Source of the DNA: Mauremys mutica
Taxonomy: Eukaryota > Chordata > Testudines > Geoemydidae
Direction: 5' to 3'
Assembly: GCF_020497125.1 (NCBI RefSeq)
Contig: NC_059073.1
Span: 147,011,012 to 147,075,011 of the forward strand
DNA: 64,000 nucleotides
Shown here: piece by piece, positions 12,175 to 24,099 of the stretch
Layout of the letters: every line of letters starts with the position of its first letter
Position numbering within the stretch: position 1 is the first letter of the stretch
Notes under the pieces: model-generated
What the model was told of the DNA's origin: nothing
The model's database searches: none
What the model saw: the letters and a program-made list of their open reading frames with translations, nothing else
Position numbers and translations under genes: made by a program

Positions 12175-12299
12175 GTATGCGGAAAAGTGAATGAACCTGA
12201 CATGCTGTCGTCTGCATCATTTTAAAGAGCATCTGGTTTGTGTCTGTCTGTCTGAGGTGGTTGGGTTGAAAGGTGGACGTTGCTAGTGACCTTAAGGGA

Positions 12300-12610
12300 A
12301 ATGGTGGGAATTTGGAGCTTATGAAAATCCAGAGATTTTAACGAGATGAGACCTTTTGTCTGACCTGTATATCGCAGGCCCGGGAGTGTCACCCCTGCCC
12401 TGAGCCCAATAGCTGGCTTGGCTAAAGCACCCTCTAGCCCTAAGGACACTAAGTTGGAGAATTGCGAGCTTGTTCCAATGGTTAATCACCCTCATTGAGT
12501 AAATCAAAACTTGTGCCTGAATTCTACTTTGAATTTGTCTGGCTGTAACTTCCAGCCCCTCTCTCTGCCTCTTCTCCCCTTATAAGCTGTGCTCAAGTCC
12601 CCTCTCGAGC
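12300..12610 (-). repeat. CR1-like LINE 3' ORF fragment
   Basis: Read on the minus strand the fragment shows the C-terminal CR1 ORF2 blocks FKVEFRHKF and RVINHWNKL, preceded by a GDLSTAYKG-like block, with frameshifts. It marks the end of the repeat-free PURB 3' UTR. Confidence 0.6.
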
Positions 12611-14435
12611 TTGGTAAACTCACGGCTAGGCATTTTCTCCAACTCTTGAAGAATGCTGTGGCTCTTCGCTGCGTTCTTCCAGACATCGCCTTGGCCACAA
12701 TGCCACACTGGGGAGCCCACGGGCTTGGACTCAACCAGCCACTAGGCCAGTGGCTCTCAACAGCAGCCCAGACAGTGCACCACTGTGGCCCATGTGGCAT
12801 CCTCCGTCACAGAGATAGTCCATGTAGTGTGTGCAGGCGGCCCAGTGAGAACCACTGGCCTAGGCTTGTAGGTGCTCTGCTCTGCAATAGCACCTGCACT
12901 TGGTTCCCTTGATTTCTTTAGGACGCGTTGATGGGTGGTCAGACCCTAGCAGGGACAAGACGACCCATTACGACAGTGAGTTTTGTTCAGCCGAACCCAG
13001 TCATGTAATCCCCAGCAGTACCCATATTGCAGAGTGAGATCTGGGCGCAGGGCTGTGCCCGGTGGTGTTAAACAGAGACATTTCTGACCAGATGTGTGTC
13101 TCCAACCTTAATACACAAATATTGGCCAGGTGCTGCTTTGGGCTTCTACCCAGAGCTTCGCCGTGGTCCGTACTTCCACGATTGTGGGGAGGGGAGGAGA
13201 AGAAAGCGTACGGAGCACATGCTCTGTCACAATCTATTAGTCCTCAGCACTGACTGGGAGCTTCAGGGGGTTGTGACTTCCCACTGATTCGACAGCTTCT
13301 TGCCAAGCTCCCCAGGGAAGCTTCCTCCAGTTAGTGAAAACATGGCTACCTATGGCACAATCTCTTGTAGCTTTGCCCACCCAGGTCCTAGGTGTGGTGC
13401 TAAGGTTTGCGGAGGGGGTTCCTTTGAAATCCTGGCTGCCCATCCCATCCTTGGGCAGCTGTCAGAGGGCCGGGAGCATCCTACGGCCGTGCAAGATATG
13501 AAACACCCCAGCTAGGAATGCCAATGGCTCTCCCAGTCCGGGGCTGCACTAGCCAGAGGCAAGTTTTATGCTCCCTGGCCCCAAGCTCCGTAAAACAAAA
13601 CCCAACTTCTTGGCAGGGCTCTGGAGCAAAAGGCTCCTGTGCCATCAGGCGGCCTCCAGCATCTGGGTCTCCTGTAACTCTCAGCCCTAGTTCGAGCCGC
13701 TTCTCCTACACGTCCTTGGGAACATGCTTCAGTTTGGGGGGGCAGGAAGCTAGTATGTGTGTGTCACCAGCTGGAAGAGGCTTTTGTTGCGGGGCAGGGC
13801 CTGCTTTGGCCCCCAAGGCGAGCGTGCTTGGCGCCGCGTGGCTTCCGGAGAGATTGGGTGAATGACTCGTTCCGAAGGGGGGCATAGGTGCACGCCTGGC
13901 TCGTCTAGCAGAAGGTGCCTCACGGAGATTCCCCCTCCCAGCCACGGCCAGTGTCCCCGAGTCCCCCGAGAAGAGCGTGAGCATGGCTGGGCCTTGCGGC
14001 TGCCCAGCAGGGATGCAGCATGTGCTGTGCTCAGGGCTTGGCAGGTGCCATGTTGGGTTGATTCATGGCCACAGCTTGGAGGGATGCCAGAGCTCAGGGA
14101 ATTCCTGCTCCACTGTCCAGGACAAGGAGACTCAGCTTGTTCCCTAGGGACCAAGGCGGCCAGTGGAGCAGCCTGTAGCCTAACCCCCCCGCCGCAGGAC
14201 AGGAGCCAAAATGTCTACCAGAGCAGCCAAGTGGCCCCTAGGCCCATGCTGGGCGTGACTGGCAACCGGGACATGTCACAGCTGTTCCCCTTCCCAGTCT
14301 GTTCCGCAGCCGAGCCCCCATCAGCCCCAGTGTCGTACATGGCAGGAGCGTGTGCCGCAGGGCCCCCCTCCACGTTCAGCCACAGAGGCGCTGAGTCTGG
14401 CAGCCCTTGGTCTGGAACTCACACGAGCTGCTCAT
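12611..14435. other. Intergenic, nothing recognised
   Basis: GC-rich sequence with several overlapping open frames on both strands, the longest 233 codons at 13,862-14,563. None has a recognisable domain, and the longest runs into a CR1 tail, so I regard them as chance. Confidence 0.5.
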
Positions 14436-14439
14436 GCTG

Positions 14440-14950
14440 CTGTGGTTGGCACTGGGGCAATGGCTGCTGGGATCCTGTGCCCGCAATGGAAGCAGGACTT
14501 GGGTACCTTGGAGAGGGGGCAGAGAAGAGCCATGAGATGATTCAAGGATTAGAACCTGCCTGAGCGTGAGAGACTCACGGAGCTCCGGCTATTTCGCTTA
14601 CCAAGGAGACGGTTACAGGGTGACCTGATTAGAGCCTAAATATCTACATGGGGAACGAATCGTTATCAATGGGCTCTTCGGTGTGGCAGAGTCTCACACG
14701 CCCCAGGGGCTGGCAGTTGGAGCTAGACAAAGTCAGATGTAAATTTTTACAGTGAGGGTAATTAACCATTAGAACAAATTACTGAGTCCGTGGCGCATTC
14801 TCCATTCCTGGACATCTTTAAACCCAGCTGGGCTGTTTTCCTCACAGCTCTGCTCTAGGAATGCAGAGGCAGGTCTCTGGACTGAGCTGGGAGGGCCGTC
14901 AGCCTAGATGATCACACTGGTCCCTTCTGGCCTTGGGGCATATGAATCCC
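14440..14950 (+). repeat. CR1 LINE 3' end
   Basis: The plus strand carries the CR1 ORF2 C-terminal region (blocks like LERGQRRAMR and ERLTELRLFRLPRRRLQGDLI) with in-frame stops. It is followed by the CR1 3' UTR including GATCACACTGGTCCCTTCTG and a CATATGAATC-like tail. It is 5' truncated, as is normal for CR1. Confidence 0.8.
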
Positions 14951-16155
14951 TGTGCTTAGCCCCTCAGCTCCCCGATTCAATCCTGGCCGCCCCCAGACAA
15001 GCTCACATGACTGAACCAGCAGTATGGGGGGTGTCCCCGTCCCCTCCCACGGGGTGACGGACTCCACTCCCAGCAACTCCGCTGCCTGGCAATGCTCTCC
15101 CCAGGCCTCGCCCCAGCGCTGGGTTCTGAGGAAACAGGAACACGTCTGTTAGCAGAGACCAGCGTCAGGGGAGTTCGGCTCTTAGGAACAGAGGGCTCCA
15201 AACACAACGCCCTGCCCCCTGGGCCACAGCTGGAGCGTCACTGCCAGGGGCTCGGCCTGGCTAATGAAGCTGATTGCACCCCACGTTCTCCAGCCTTTTC
15301 AGGTTGGCTGAGAGCCCTGTTCAGGAAGCGACTTGCTGCCCGTTTGCAGCCTCAAGGAGTGGTGCTGGGGGGTTCTTGGGCCCCCAAAGGTACCAAACAA
15401 ACCTGGGCTGTGCACCTCCACATAGGCCCCCCACCCCACCCCCCTTGCACTGTTCACCTCGTCCTGTTCCTTTTCTCGGTGACCTTCTCCCCTTCCTTCC
15501 TTAGCACGGTTCAGATGGGGAGCTGGAGTCCGCTGGGAACCAGACCAACACTTCATTGCCACAGACACAGACAGATCAACGTTTCTGGCCTGGAGGAAAA
15601 CCTTTCCCCTGGCTGCAGACAGTAGGAACATGGTTGTCAGGCGCTGGCTATCGTGCCAGAGTACTCTGGGTACCTGCATTTCACTGAGATCCATGGCCAG
15701 AGACAGGCTTTTAATAGACCTCACCTGACCCTCGTGGGAACTGGAATGAACTTACCAGACTCAGGGGATCCCCAGGACCCCCACCTGCCGCCCCTTGCCA
15801 GCGGGGTCACCGTGATGCTTTTTAATGCAGCCCAACTCAGTAAATCCTGTGTTGGAATGAGCCAGAGCGATACACAACCTCGCTCTGTGGCTACAGCATG
15901 GGGGGCAGGGGTGTCCTCTCCGTCCGCTGGTGGAGAAAGGCAGGTCACTGGGGGCTGCAGCAGTTTGGTTTCAGTCTTATAAGCAGGAGAGCCCAGCGAG
16001 GGGCCCTGCCCCAGTGGATTAAGAGGACAATCGGCCTGCAGCACGGTACTGTGCTGGTCCCAGGTGTGGCGAGAGATGCGGTGGGTGAGGTGAGAGCTGG
16101 TCTGGGTGATGGAGACAAGCTTTTGGGTGTCCATAGAGGAGCTCTGTAGCTCGAA
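14951..16155. other. Intergenic, nothing recognised
   Basis: No coding potential with domain support. The open frames at 15,092-15,625 and 15,721-16,158 overlap opposite-strand frames and have no known motifs. Confidence 0.5.
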
Positions 16156-16157
16156 CA

Positions 16158-16695
16158 CTCATAAGAGCAGCCAGACTAGGTCAGACCAAAGGTCCATCTA
16201 CCCCAGTGTCCTGGCTTCCGACAGTGGCCAATGCCAGGTGCCCCAGAGGGAATGAACAGAACAGGGAATCATCAAGTGATCCATCTGCTGTCGCCCATTC
16301 CCAGCTTCTGGCAAACAGAGGCTAGGGACACCATCCTGCCTAATAGCCATTGATGGACCTATCCTCCATGAACTTATCTAGTTCTTTTTTGAACCCTGTT
16401 ATAGTCTTGGCCTTCACAACATCCTTTGGCAGGGAGTTCCACAGGTTGACTGTGCGCTGTGTGAAGAAATTCTTCCTTTTTTTTGTTTTAAACCTGCTGC
16501 CTGTTAATTTCATTGGGTGATCCCTAGTTCTTGTGTTATGAAGAGGAGTAAATAACACTTCCTTATTTACTTTCTCCACACCAGTCATGATTTTATGGAC
16601 CTCTATCATATCCCCCCTTAGTCGTCTCTTTGCCAAGATGAAGAGTCCCAGTCTTCTTAATCTCTCCTCATAAAATCTCTCGTCTCTCTCACCAA
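16158..16695 (-). repeat. CR1-related LINE 3' end with ORF2 C-terminus
   Basis: On the minus strand an open 98-codon stretch (16,340-16,636) shows [19 protein letters not shown], then [18 protein letters not shown] and [12 protein letters not shown]. This is the CR1-type ORF2 C-terminal tail. The 3' UTR follows to about 16,158 with a GACCAAAGGTCCATCTA block. It is one of the better preserved copies. Confidence 0.85.
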
Positions 16696-17185
16696 TGGAA
16701 GTAAAAACTATTGACCTTTCCGACCTGGTCTGTAAGGAAAATACTGCCCGGGAATTGGTTCCCTCTGAAGGTCCGTGTTATGGCAGATCCCCCGTTTCCT
16801 CTGGCCTCCTGGGGCTCAGACTTGCTAGCTGGTTAGCGTGTGTGGTTTGCCCCCATTCCACTGGACTCACCAGCCAACCAGTCATCCTGCGCTAGGCCCT
16901 GATTGTCAGCGGTCCCACCCCATGACGGGAACAGAGCTGGCTCAGGATCGCACAGCCCCTCCCTGCCGTCTGCTGTGGGAACTCATGCGAGACACCCTAG
17001 GCTAGAGCTGTCGAAATGCTGGACCGAAGCCGGCCTGTGGCTCAGCCCAGGGCTCTGTTCTGGCCAGTCTCCTGCTAGCGACGGGCTGGTACAGAGGTGA
17101 AAGAACCCTCCCAGGGGACAAGTCTGGAGTAACCTGCCCCTGGGCACAGTCTGCTCAGGACAGTTTAGGCCGGAGCTGGGCCCCG
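16696..17185. other. Intergenic, nothing recognised
   Basis: Short unique-looking stretch between two LINE fragments. No features seen. Confidence 0.5.
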
Positions 17186-17189
17186 CGGC

Positions 17190-17520
17190 TGCTTTCATCA
17201 TCCATTTAACTGGCTGCACCTCGTGGGGATCCTGCTGCCCTTGGCTCTGATGCTATCCAGTGGCAGGGAGTTCCACAGGCAGCAGGGAAGATGGAGCGCA
17301 GAAGGCACAGCTGTGCTGGCCAGGTGGCGTGCGGGTTTCCATCTCTGGCCAAGCCCCCTCCTCTGATGCAGGTGCTGGGCCATTGCTCTGACAATATTCT
17401 GGCCTCCCAGAGGCCCCGATTCTGCCCAAGTTCCCTCCACTCAGCCTGTTGGAGAGGGGCAGGCTCTCCCGTGAGGAGTCCTTCAAACACTCTCAGAACA
17501 TCACTGGCAGCTGCTAGCAA
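17190..17520 (-). repeat. Degraded CR1/L2-like 3' fragment
   Basis: Minus-strand frames contain a CGTPCHWI-like block and an FKDSSRESLPL block typical of old CR1/L2-type tails. The copy is very diverged, so the family is uncertain. Confidence 0.4.
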
Positions 17521-18950
17521 TGAATTGTCGTTTGTGTTCTGCTGGCACCTGAAGGTTTCAGCCGTGATCTGGGCCCTGCGTGGAGTGGGATGTGCCCTAC
17601 CCCAAGGCGAGGGGGCAGGAGTTGGGCAGGGGCACCCAGCAGCTCCATGGTAGAGAACCCAGGTGTCCTGAGGCCCCAGCACCTGCCCTGCCGGCTTGTG
17701 CCTGCTGGCTCTCCTGCCCCTCCCCCCACTTTGGCCAGGTGAAGGCTCAAGGCTCAAGGCCCAGGCCTCCTGGAGCGGCTCCGGCTCTGGGAGCAGGGTG
17801 GGGGCAGGGCTGGGGCATGGCTCCGTGTGCAGAGCTCCGACTGCGCCAGGACTGCAGCTGGAGCTGCAGGAACATATTGATTTGTGTTATGTGCAGCGTG
17901 AATTACTTCTGTGCTCGTAACCAGGAGAGACGAACGGCCCCTTCCCCGGGCCATGGCAATGCACCCGGCACCTGCCTGCCCTGCAGCACTCTGCTGCATG
18001 GGGCCAGCTTCCCCACCCCCCAGCTCGGCCGGTGACCCTCACTCCTGACCCGCAGCCCCTGCTAGCCCAGCCCCAGACTCCCCTCCAGCTCTACTGATGC
18101 CCCCTCATCCTGACCCGCAGCTCCCCCACCCCCCAACAACAACATAATGGTAAAGCAGGAAAACGAAATCACCAAGACTAACTTGCCACAGCTGATCTGA
18201 GGGGCCCATTGCTGAGGGGTCCCGGCTGTTCTCCACCTGCTCTGGGCAGCCGCCTGTGGTCCAAGCCCAGCAGCAGAAGGGGCTAGTGACACTTACAAGC
18301 CTCCGTCAGGCTCTGCCAATCCATGAGCCATTTATTAACGGGCGGGGCCGTTAGGGTCACTCAAAGCCACTGAGGAATTGAGTGGGTGAATTTCCCCTTT
18401 TCCCCGTGTGCTAATTGCTGCTTGTGTGACCCAGTGACTGGCCTGGGCTGGGCGGGGGGGTCTGCCCCCGAGTGGCTTGGCTGGGCCTGTCCGGGGTCAC
18501 GCGGTGTCAGTCGGTTCGGATTGGATGCATCGGCCCCTGGGATTGTTTCTGGGCCCTGGTGGGGCGAAAGCAGCACTGAGAACGGTGCATTTTTCCTGAA
18601 TTTCAAATGGGTTTCGGCAGCCGTCGCCTGCTCGGGGCCGGCCTGACTGGTCTGCTGGCACAGCGCGGCAGGGAGGGGCTTGGGAGCAGCTGGGCTCTGC
18701 CGTGGGGCTGCAGACGCACCCTGGGGCTCCTTCCCCATGGCTGTGCTCTGGGGGTTAGTCCAGCCCAGCCCCGGCCCTGACAAGGCTCCTGCTCTCGCTC
18801 AGCTGCAGAGCAGCCGCCGGGTTCATTCGAGGTGAGAGCCAGCTTGTCGCAAGGCGCCTGCGCAGTGAACAAATCGCTGCTGAATTCAGCTGGGAGGAGG
18901 GGAGGGGAGGGGGGGGCGCATCTGCACTCGTGTGTGTGTGTGTGTGTGAG
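17521..18950. other. Intergenic GC-rich stretch with a (GT)n run
   Basis: No supported gene. A short GT microsatellite lies at about 18,930-18,948, just before a CR1 tail. Confidence 0.5.
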
Positions 18951-18954
18951 AGAC

Positions 18955-19560
18955 CATCGTGATCATCTCGTCTGACCCCTGCAGAGCACAGGCCAGAGAC
19001 CCGCCTACGATAATCCATTCGAAAACAGCCACTCATGTTAATCCACCACGGCCCCCCCCGGGTAATTACTGTCACTGGTACAAACATGCGCCTCGGTTTC
19101 CAGTCTGTTTGTCGAGCTTCAGCTTCCAGCCCTTGGATCATGGGAGACCTTCCTCTGCCAGGCTGCAGAGCCTGGTATGAAATCTTTGTTCCCTCTGTAG
19201 ATACAAGTCAACCTTTAACCATCTCTGTGTTACACCAAAGAGCTGGACTCAAGGGGCTCGGTCACTGTAGGGCCAGTTTTCCAGCCCTCTCACCAAGGCG
19301 GCACAGGGACATTTCAGGCTTTTGGAGTGGCCTAGTCTGGAGGGGCTCGTTCGCCCTGCCTGCCCCCTCCCCACCTGGGGAAGACCCCAGGCTTTCCTCA
19401 GGCTTGTGGCTCTTCTCTGCCCCCCCTCCAATTTATCAACATCCTGCTTGAATTGTGGGCCCCAGAACTGGGCACCGGATCCCAGCAGCACTCGCACCAG
19501 CGCCAAACACAGAGGTGAAATAACCTCTCTGCTCCTACCCAAGATTCCTTTGTTTGTGCA
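18955..19560 (-). repeat. CR1 LINE 3' end
   Basis: The left part matches a CR1 3' UTR in reverse (GATCATCTCGTCTGACCCCTG). The right part encodes, on the minus strand, a block like GAQFWGPQFKQDVDKLEGGQR, with further decayed ORF2 blocks to its left. It is truncated and broken. Confidence 0.7.
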
Positions 19561-20260
19561 GCCCAGGCTGGGGCTGGGGCTGCGGCTGGGGGCTAGTGCG
19601 TGTGTGTTTGTGCGGGGCGGGGGGGGAAGTTGCAAGCAGGTGCCTGTGGGAATGGCGCCTCTCCGCACTATTCCCGGGGGCGCTGCTTCCCCTCGGCCCC
19701 CTCCCCCTGGCAGACGCCCCCAGGGATCGTGCCCAGCCCCCAGCTGGCATTCACCAAACTGCTCAGCGCCTGAATGATTCCCGAGGGAGGAAAAGCTGCG
19801 GAGCCGCACACGGGCCCAGCTGACGCAGCCGAGCTGCAGCCTGGCTGCTATATATAGCCCTGCGCGTCCGGGGAGAACTGGGCTCATCTGAGGACACGGT
19901 GCGAGAGCTGAGCCCCCTCCCGTCGCCATCCTCGCCCAGGCAAACTAGGTCACGTAGATTCAGTGGCGCTTTCTGGTCCCTGCCTGCTCCTTCGGCTGCC
20001 TCTCCTCCTCCTCCTCGCCTGGAGCTTGGCCCAGCCAAGGGTTTCACGCTGCTGCTGCAACAGGATTTCAGAGGCTCTCCAAGGATCCTCCCCACCCCCA
20101 CCACCAGGCTGAATGCAGGGGCTGAGGTGCCTGCCGGGTCGCTGAGAGCACACGGTGCCTGGTGCTGGCTCCCTGAGGGTGCTGGCTGGGGGCCCCCTTA
20201 CGCAGCTCCCCCCGTGCCGGGCACGGAACCCCACAGCTCACACGTAACAACCCAACAGGG
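19561..20260. other. Intergenic, nothing recognised
   Basis: GC-rich with CTCC and GGGG runs. Frames on both strands have no recognisable domain. Confidence 0.5.
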
Positions 20261-20263
20261 GCA

Positions 20264-20345
20264 GCAGGCGGGAGCAGCCAGGGAGGGGCAGGGACCTGCC
20301 CAAGGTCACCTAGCAGGGTCCTGGCAGAGCCAGGCCTAGAACCCA
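20264..20345 (-). repeat. MIR-like SINE fragment
   Basis: In reverse orientation it shows the MIR core features: CCTGCCCAAGGTCACCTAGC, then GGCAGAGCCAGG and AACCCAGCTCT. MIR-type elements predate amniote divergence, so this is an old copy. Confidence 0.55.
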
Positions 20346-20589
20346 GCTCTCCCAGGCCTGGACAAGACCACACTGCCTCAGCCTGTGTGATATCCCTCAC
20401 TCCAGCCCTGGGCTGCCCCCAGCTCTGCCAGTGCCCCTCACTCCCAACCTGCAGCCCCCTGCCAGCCCAGCCCTGGGCTCCCCACAGCATCACCGGTGCC
20501 CCTCACTCCCGACCCGCAGCCCCTGCTAGCCCAGCCCTGGGCTCCCCGCACACGGGAAGGAGGGAGGCAGTGCAGCAGAGCGTGTGTAG

Positions 20590-20695
20590 AAAGGAGACCT
20601 AGGTTCTATTCCCAGCTCTTCCCAGACTCACTGTGCAAACCTGGGCAGCCCCTTCCCCGTTTCTGTGCCTCAGTTTCCCCATCTGTGAAATGAGG
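20590..20695 (+). repeat. MIR-like SINE fragment
   Basis: Forward MIR features are visible: TAGGTTCTATTCCCAGCTCT, CCTGGGCA, then TGTGCCTCAGTTTCCCCATC and TGTGAAATGAGG. Confidence 0.65.
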
Positions 20696-20699
20696 GGCT

Positions 20700-23496
20700 C
20701 CCTGCCCCCTGGGAGCTGTTGTGCAGCTGGGTCAGTTACTGGGTGAGGTGCTTTGCTGTCCTGAGCCTAGTGGGTGGGGGGGTACCTTTGGCACTTAGCC
20801 ACTCGCCGCTCAGCAATGTGCCGAGGGAAACAGCCCCTGACGGCTCAGGGAGTCGTCCTTCGAGATGTGGGTGCGGCTGTGCAGGCCACGCTGGCGTGTT
20901 CATGCCCCACACGCTGGAGCCAGAGACGCTGCCCCACAGCAGCACCCATCGGGGCAGCCGCCCTGCGCTCCGTGTGGGGGCCCCGGCAGCATGGCCTGGC
21001 TCTCCAGTGGCGAGGGGCAGGTCGCGCACACGCGTCCCGCAGCTCAGAGCAGGCCAGGAGCCGGCCGAGAGGCAGCAGACGTGTTCTCCACGCGGGAGGC
21101 GCCCGAGCACTCAGCCCCTCAGCCAGCTCTCACCAGCTCCCACGAGTTGGGATCGTGGCATAAGGAGTGAACGTACGGTCTGAGAACCAGGTGACCGCAC
21201 AAACCCCACTGGGGTCGTTGTTCAGGAAGCGACTGGGCCCATCCTGTGCAGAGGAGGAGGACTGGCTACCCCATGTGCTAGCCCAGTGCTGCGGTCCCAG
21301 GGCAGCCCCGTGGCCTTAACAGGTGGGGACAGACCCGCCGGGCTGGAGAGGCCTGTGCCCTTGCACAGGACGGGGAGGAGCGGAGATTGCTGCAGGTGCC
21401 CCCAGAGAACGGCCTGGGATTTGTGATGCGGACGATGCTCTAGGATATCCTGGCCTCTCACCTCCACAGGCTGCAGCCCACGATTTGCAGGCCAAGCAGA
21501 AAATCCGTTCCCCTGAGTCGACCTTGTCGATTGCTCCCCACTATCGAGTAACTTCTCTTGCACTGCCCTGGAGCGCCCCCCTCTCCTGAGCCAGGCCAGG
21601 CCATGCGGGGAGGGGCTGGATGCAGCATTTGACAGGAGGCCTGGGCGGCGCGGCAGAGGATGTGACGGGCCAGGAACCAGCCTCACGGCCAGGCCGGGGC
21701 TAGGGGTGTCACCTGGTGCCGCTGTGTTTCAGTCTGTGCGTGCCCTGGAGGATGAGGCTGGGGCACTAACTCTGGGCTCCAGCCAAGCCCGGAGTGTGGC
21801 CCACCCGAGAGCAAAGCTGGGGACGCTTGTTGTCTTTTGTGGGAAGCAGGGGGCCTGAAGGCCCCCCAGGCCCGGGAGATGGAGCGCAGGAGGCTGGGTC
21901 TCAGGGACCCCTCTTGGTGATGGGAGCCTCTCTGCTGGGGATGTCGGCCGGCTGCTTCTGGGTGCAGCAGCAGGAGTAACAGCCTCTTGGGGCCTCTCTG
22001 CTCCTTCAGGCAGCACCCGGCAGCCTATTAGCTCCAGGCGTTTGCACCGAGGACAAGCCTGGATGCGAGAGGAAAGCTCCGTGTGATGCCTGGAGCTTGA
22101 GGAAGTTTCTCCACCTGCTCCGTCCAGAGCACTGGAGCCACGACCCTTGCTGGTGAGCTCCCCAGCCCGTTGAGGGGACGCCCGTCGCCCGCACACCTAG
22201 TCCCAGGTCTTCCTCCACCCTGTGGAACACGCTGCGGGGGGGGCGGGACTCGGCCTCGCGGTGCTGGCTCAGACGGGAGACGCTCAGCCAGGCCTGACGA
22301 GTGCGATGACGCAGCCTCGTGCGCTTGGTTACGTCAGACGAGTCCGACCTGAGGTGGGAGCTCAGGAGCAGGCGTCCCTCAGGACCTGTTTGAAATCTCC
22401 AAACTCATCGAGTCAGTGACCCCCGGCGTGTGCGTGGGGTGAGGGCTGATGTGTCCATATTCAGGGCGAGCCCCAGACGACTGGACCTGGTCCTGGGCCC
22501 TCGAACCAGCCACGCGACGCGGGTGGGGAAGACGTGGGTCCCGCTGCGTTTTAAGGCCAGTGCCACCAGGCAGTTGATGGCAGGTCAAAGGGCCATGTGC
22601 TGATCATGCCCCCCCCACCTTGAGCGCAAACCGGAGGAATTCCCTGTGAGCGGGCGACACACACGACCCAGCGATCGTGGGCAGCGAACCAATCACTGTG
22701 ACCCGGGGAGGGAAGGGCCGATGGCAGGTAACCACATGGAATCGCACTGGCTCAGGGAACTAGTCGAGAGCCCAAAGGGCCGATGTAGGTTTCAGACCCT
22801 CTTGGACTTGGGGATCAGGAAATTGCGGGAGTAGAAACCCTGTCCCTGAAACCGAGGGAGCTTCCATCACAGCCCCTGGGTGAGCAGGGTCCAAACGTCT
22901 TGAAGGAGCCTGGACTCAAGAGAGGGGTCCCTGAAACGGGACGAGTGTGGGAGGGGTGGAGAACAGCTGCTGGACTGAATAGCCCAGACCCACAGCACTT
23001 GGGACCCACTTGTCCGAGGTCGCTGCCCCCCAAGCACTGACGAGGTGACAGGAAGCCGGAGACCTCAGCTGCTGCTAGGCCGCTCTCTGCAGAGAGGAAG
23101 TCAAAAGCTGATTGAGACGAGACAATTGGCTCAAACTGGAGTCAGGTGACATCTTCTTCTGAAGCTCCCGTCTCCGTGGTGAGATACCCATTGCCTCGGC
23201 GGCCTGCAGGGCTGGCTCTGGCTCTGGCACTGGCGACGATATTGCTGCGGAGGGTTTTTCTGGCGTCTCCTGGGGGCTGGAGCAGAAACTCCCAGGGAGC
23301 AGAGGGCAGCTCAAGAATCGTTCAGAGCAACACCTCGTCCGTCTTGTCAGAGAACAACGGCCGCCCATCAAAGGGTCTCAGCAGCTTGCTGAACATCTCG
23401 GGCGCTCCCCAAACGAGAGAGCCAGGACGCCCGGCTCCACGTGATCACAGACGCCATCGGCAGCGGCTTGGAGTGAGGCCTTTGCAACCAGCTGAC
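20700..23496. other. Intergenic, nothing recognised
   Basis: About 2.8 kb of GC-rich, unique-looking sequence. Open frames up to 155 codons occur on both strands and overlap, with no domain or splice-supported structure that I can recognise. Confidence 0.45.
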
Positions 23497-23504
23497 CCTG
23501 GAGC

Positions 23505-23770
23505 CAGGGCCAGCTCCAGGTTTTCTGCTGCCCCAAGCGTCAAAAAAAAAAAAAAAAAAAAAAAAGCCGCGGCAGTGTGATCGTGCTGCTCCACTCTTCG
23601 GTGGCAATTTGGCGGCTGGTCCTTCGTTCCGACAGGGACTGAGGGACCCACCGCCGAATTGCCAGTGAAGACCCGGATGTGCAGCCCCCAGTAGCAACCG
23701 GACGTGCCGTCCCTTGATATTGGCCGCCCCAAGCACCTGCTTCCTTAGCTGGTGCCTGGAGCTGGCCCTG
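23505..23770. mobile_element. hAT-type non-autonomous element (266 bp)
   Basis: The 16-bp terminal repeat CAGGGCCAGCTCCAGG is perfect at both ends. The element is flanked by a perfect 8-bp target duplication CCTGGAGC at 23,497-23,504 and 23,771-23,778. CAG-type ends with an 8-bp duplication define the hAT superfamily. It has an internal A-run (23,540-23,564) and no transposase. Its internal GGCGGCAATT-like motifs are shared with the elements at 38,876 and 51,557. Confidence 0.9.
23540..23564 (+). repeat. Poly(A) tract inside the hAT element
   Basis: A run of about 25 A residues, likely length-unstable. Confidence 0.85.
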
Positions 23771-24099
23771 CCTGGAGCTTCTCTCCTGTGCCGCTCAGCG
23801 GTTTATCGGAGAGTTTAGATACTGCCCCCAGCTGAGGAAATCAGGTTTTGCTAATAGAGCTGGTGGTTCGCTCTTCCTGCAGAGCCAGGCATGGAGATCA
23901 ATCTTTCCTCTCAACAGGTCCAGTCATTTTGGTTCTTCTTCCTTTGGCGTCAACGTAAATCTCCCCTACCGGGATCTCTCATTAGTGGCCAGGATGACTC
24001 AGGAGTTTGCCACAGGGTGAGAGTAAAACCACTCAAATCCCTGCCATGGGACGTGGAGTCGCTTGTCCATATGTTTAGCTGTTGGGGTTTGCAATAGGA

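Larger units (their letters stand above)
4476..12190 (+). other. PURB: PURB long 3' untranslated region
   Basis: After the stop codon the GC-rich CpG island gives way near 4,900 to AT-richer unique sequence. It continues without any recognisable transposon up to a canonical AATAAA at 12,169-12,174. Mammalian PURB mRNAs also carry a 3' UTR of many kilobases, so I infer that this is transcribed UTR rather than intergenic DNA. Exact Pumilio-type sites TGTAAATA occur at 7,979-7,986 and 11,480-11,487. The second lies in a dense TGTA-rich stretch (11,464-11,545). Small open frames here are chance. Only RNA data can prove continuity of the transcript. Confidence 0.75.

Noticed and set aside
13862..14563. 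233-codon plus frame
   Set aside because: Its 3' part runs into a CR1 fragment and the rest lacks motifs.
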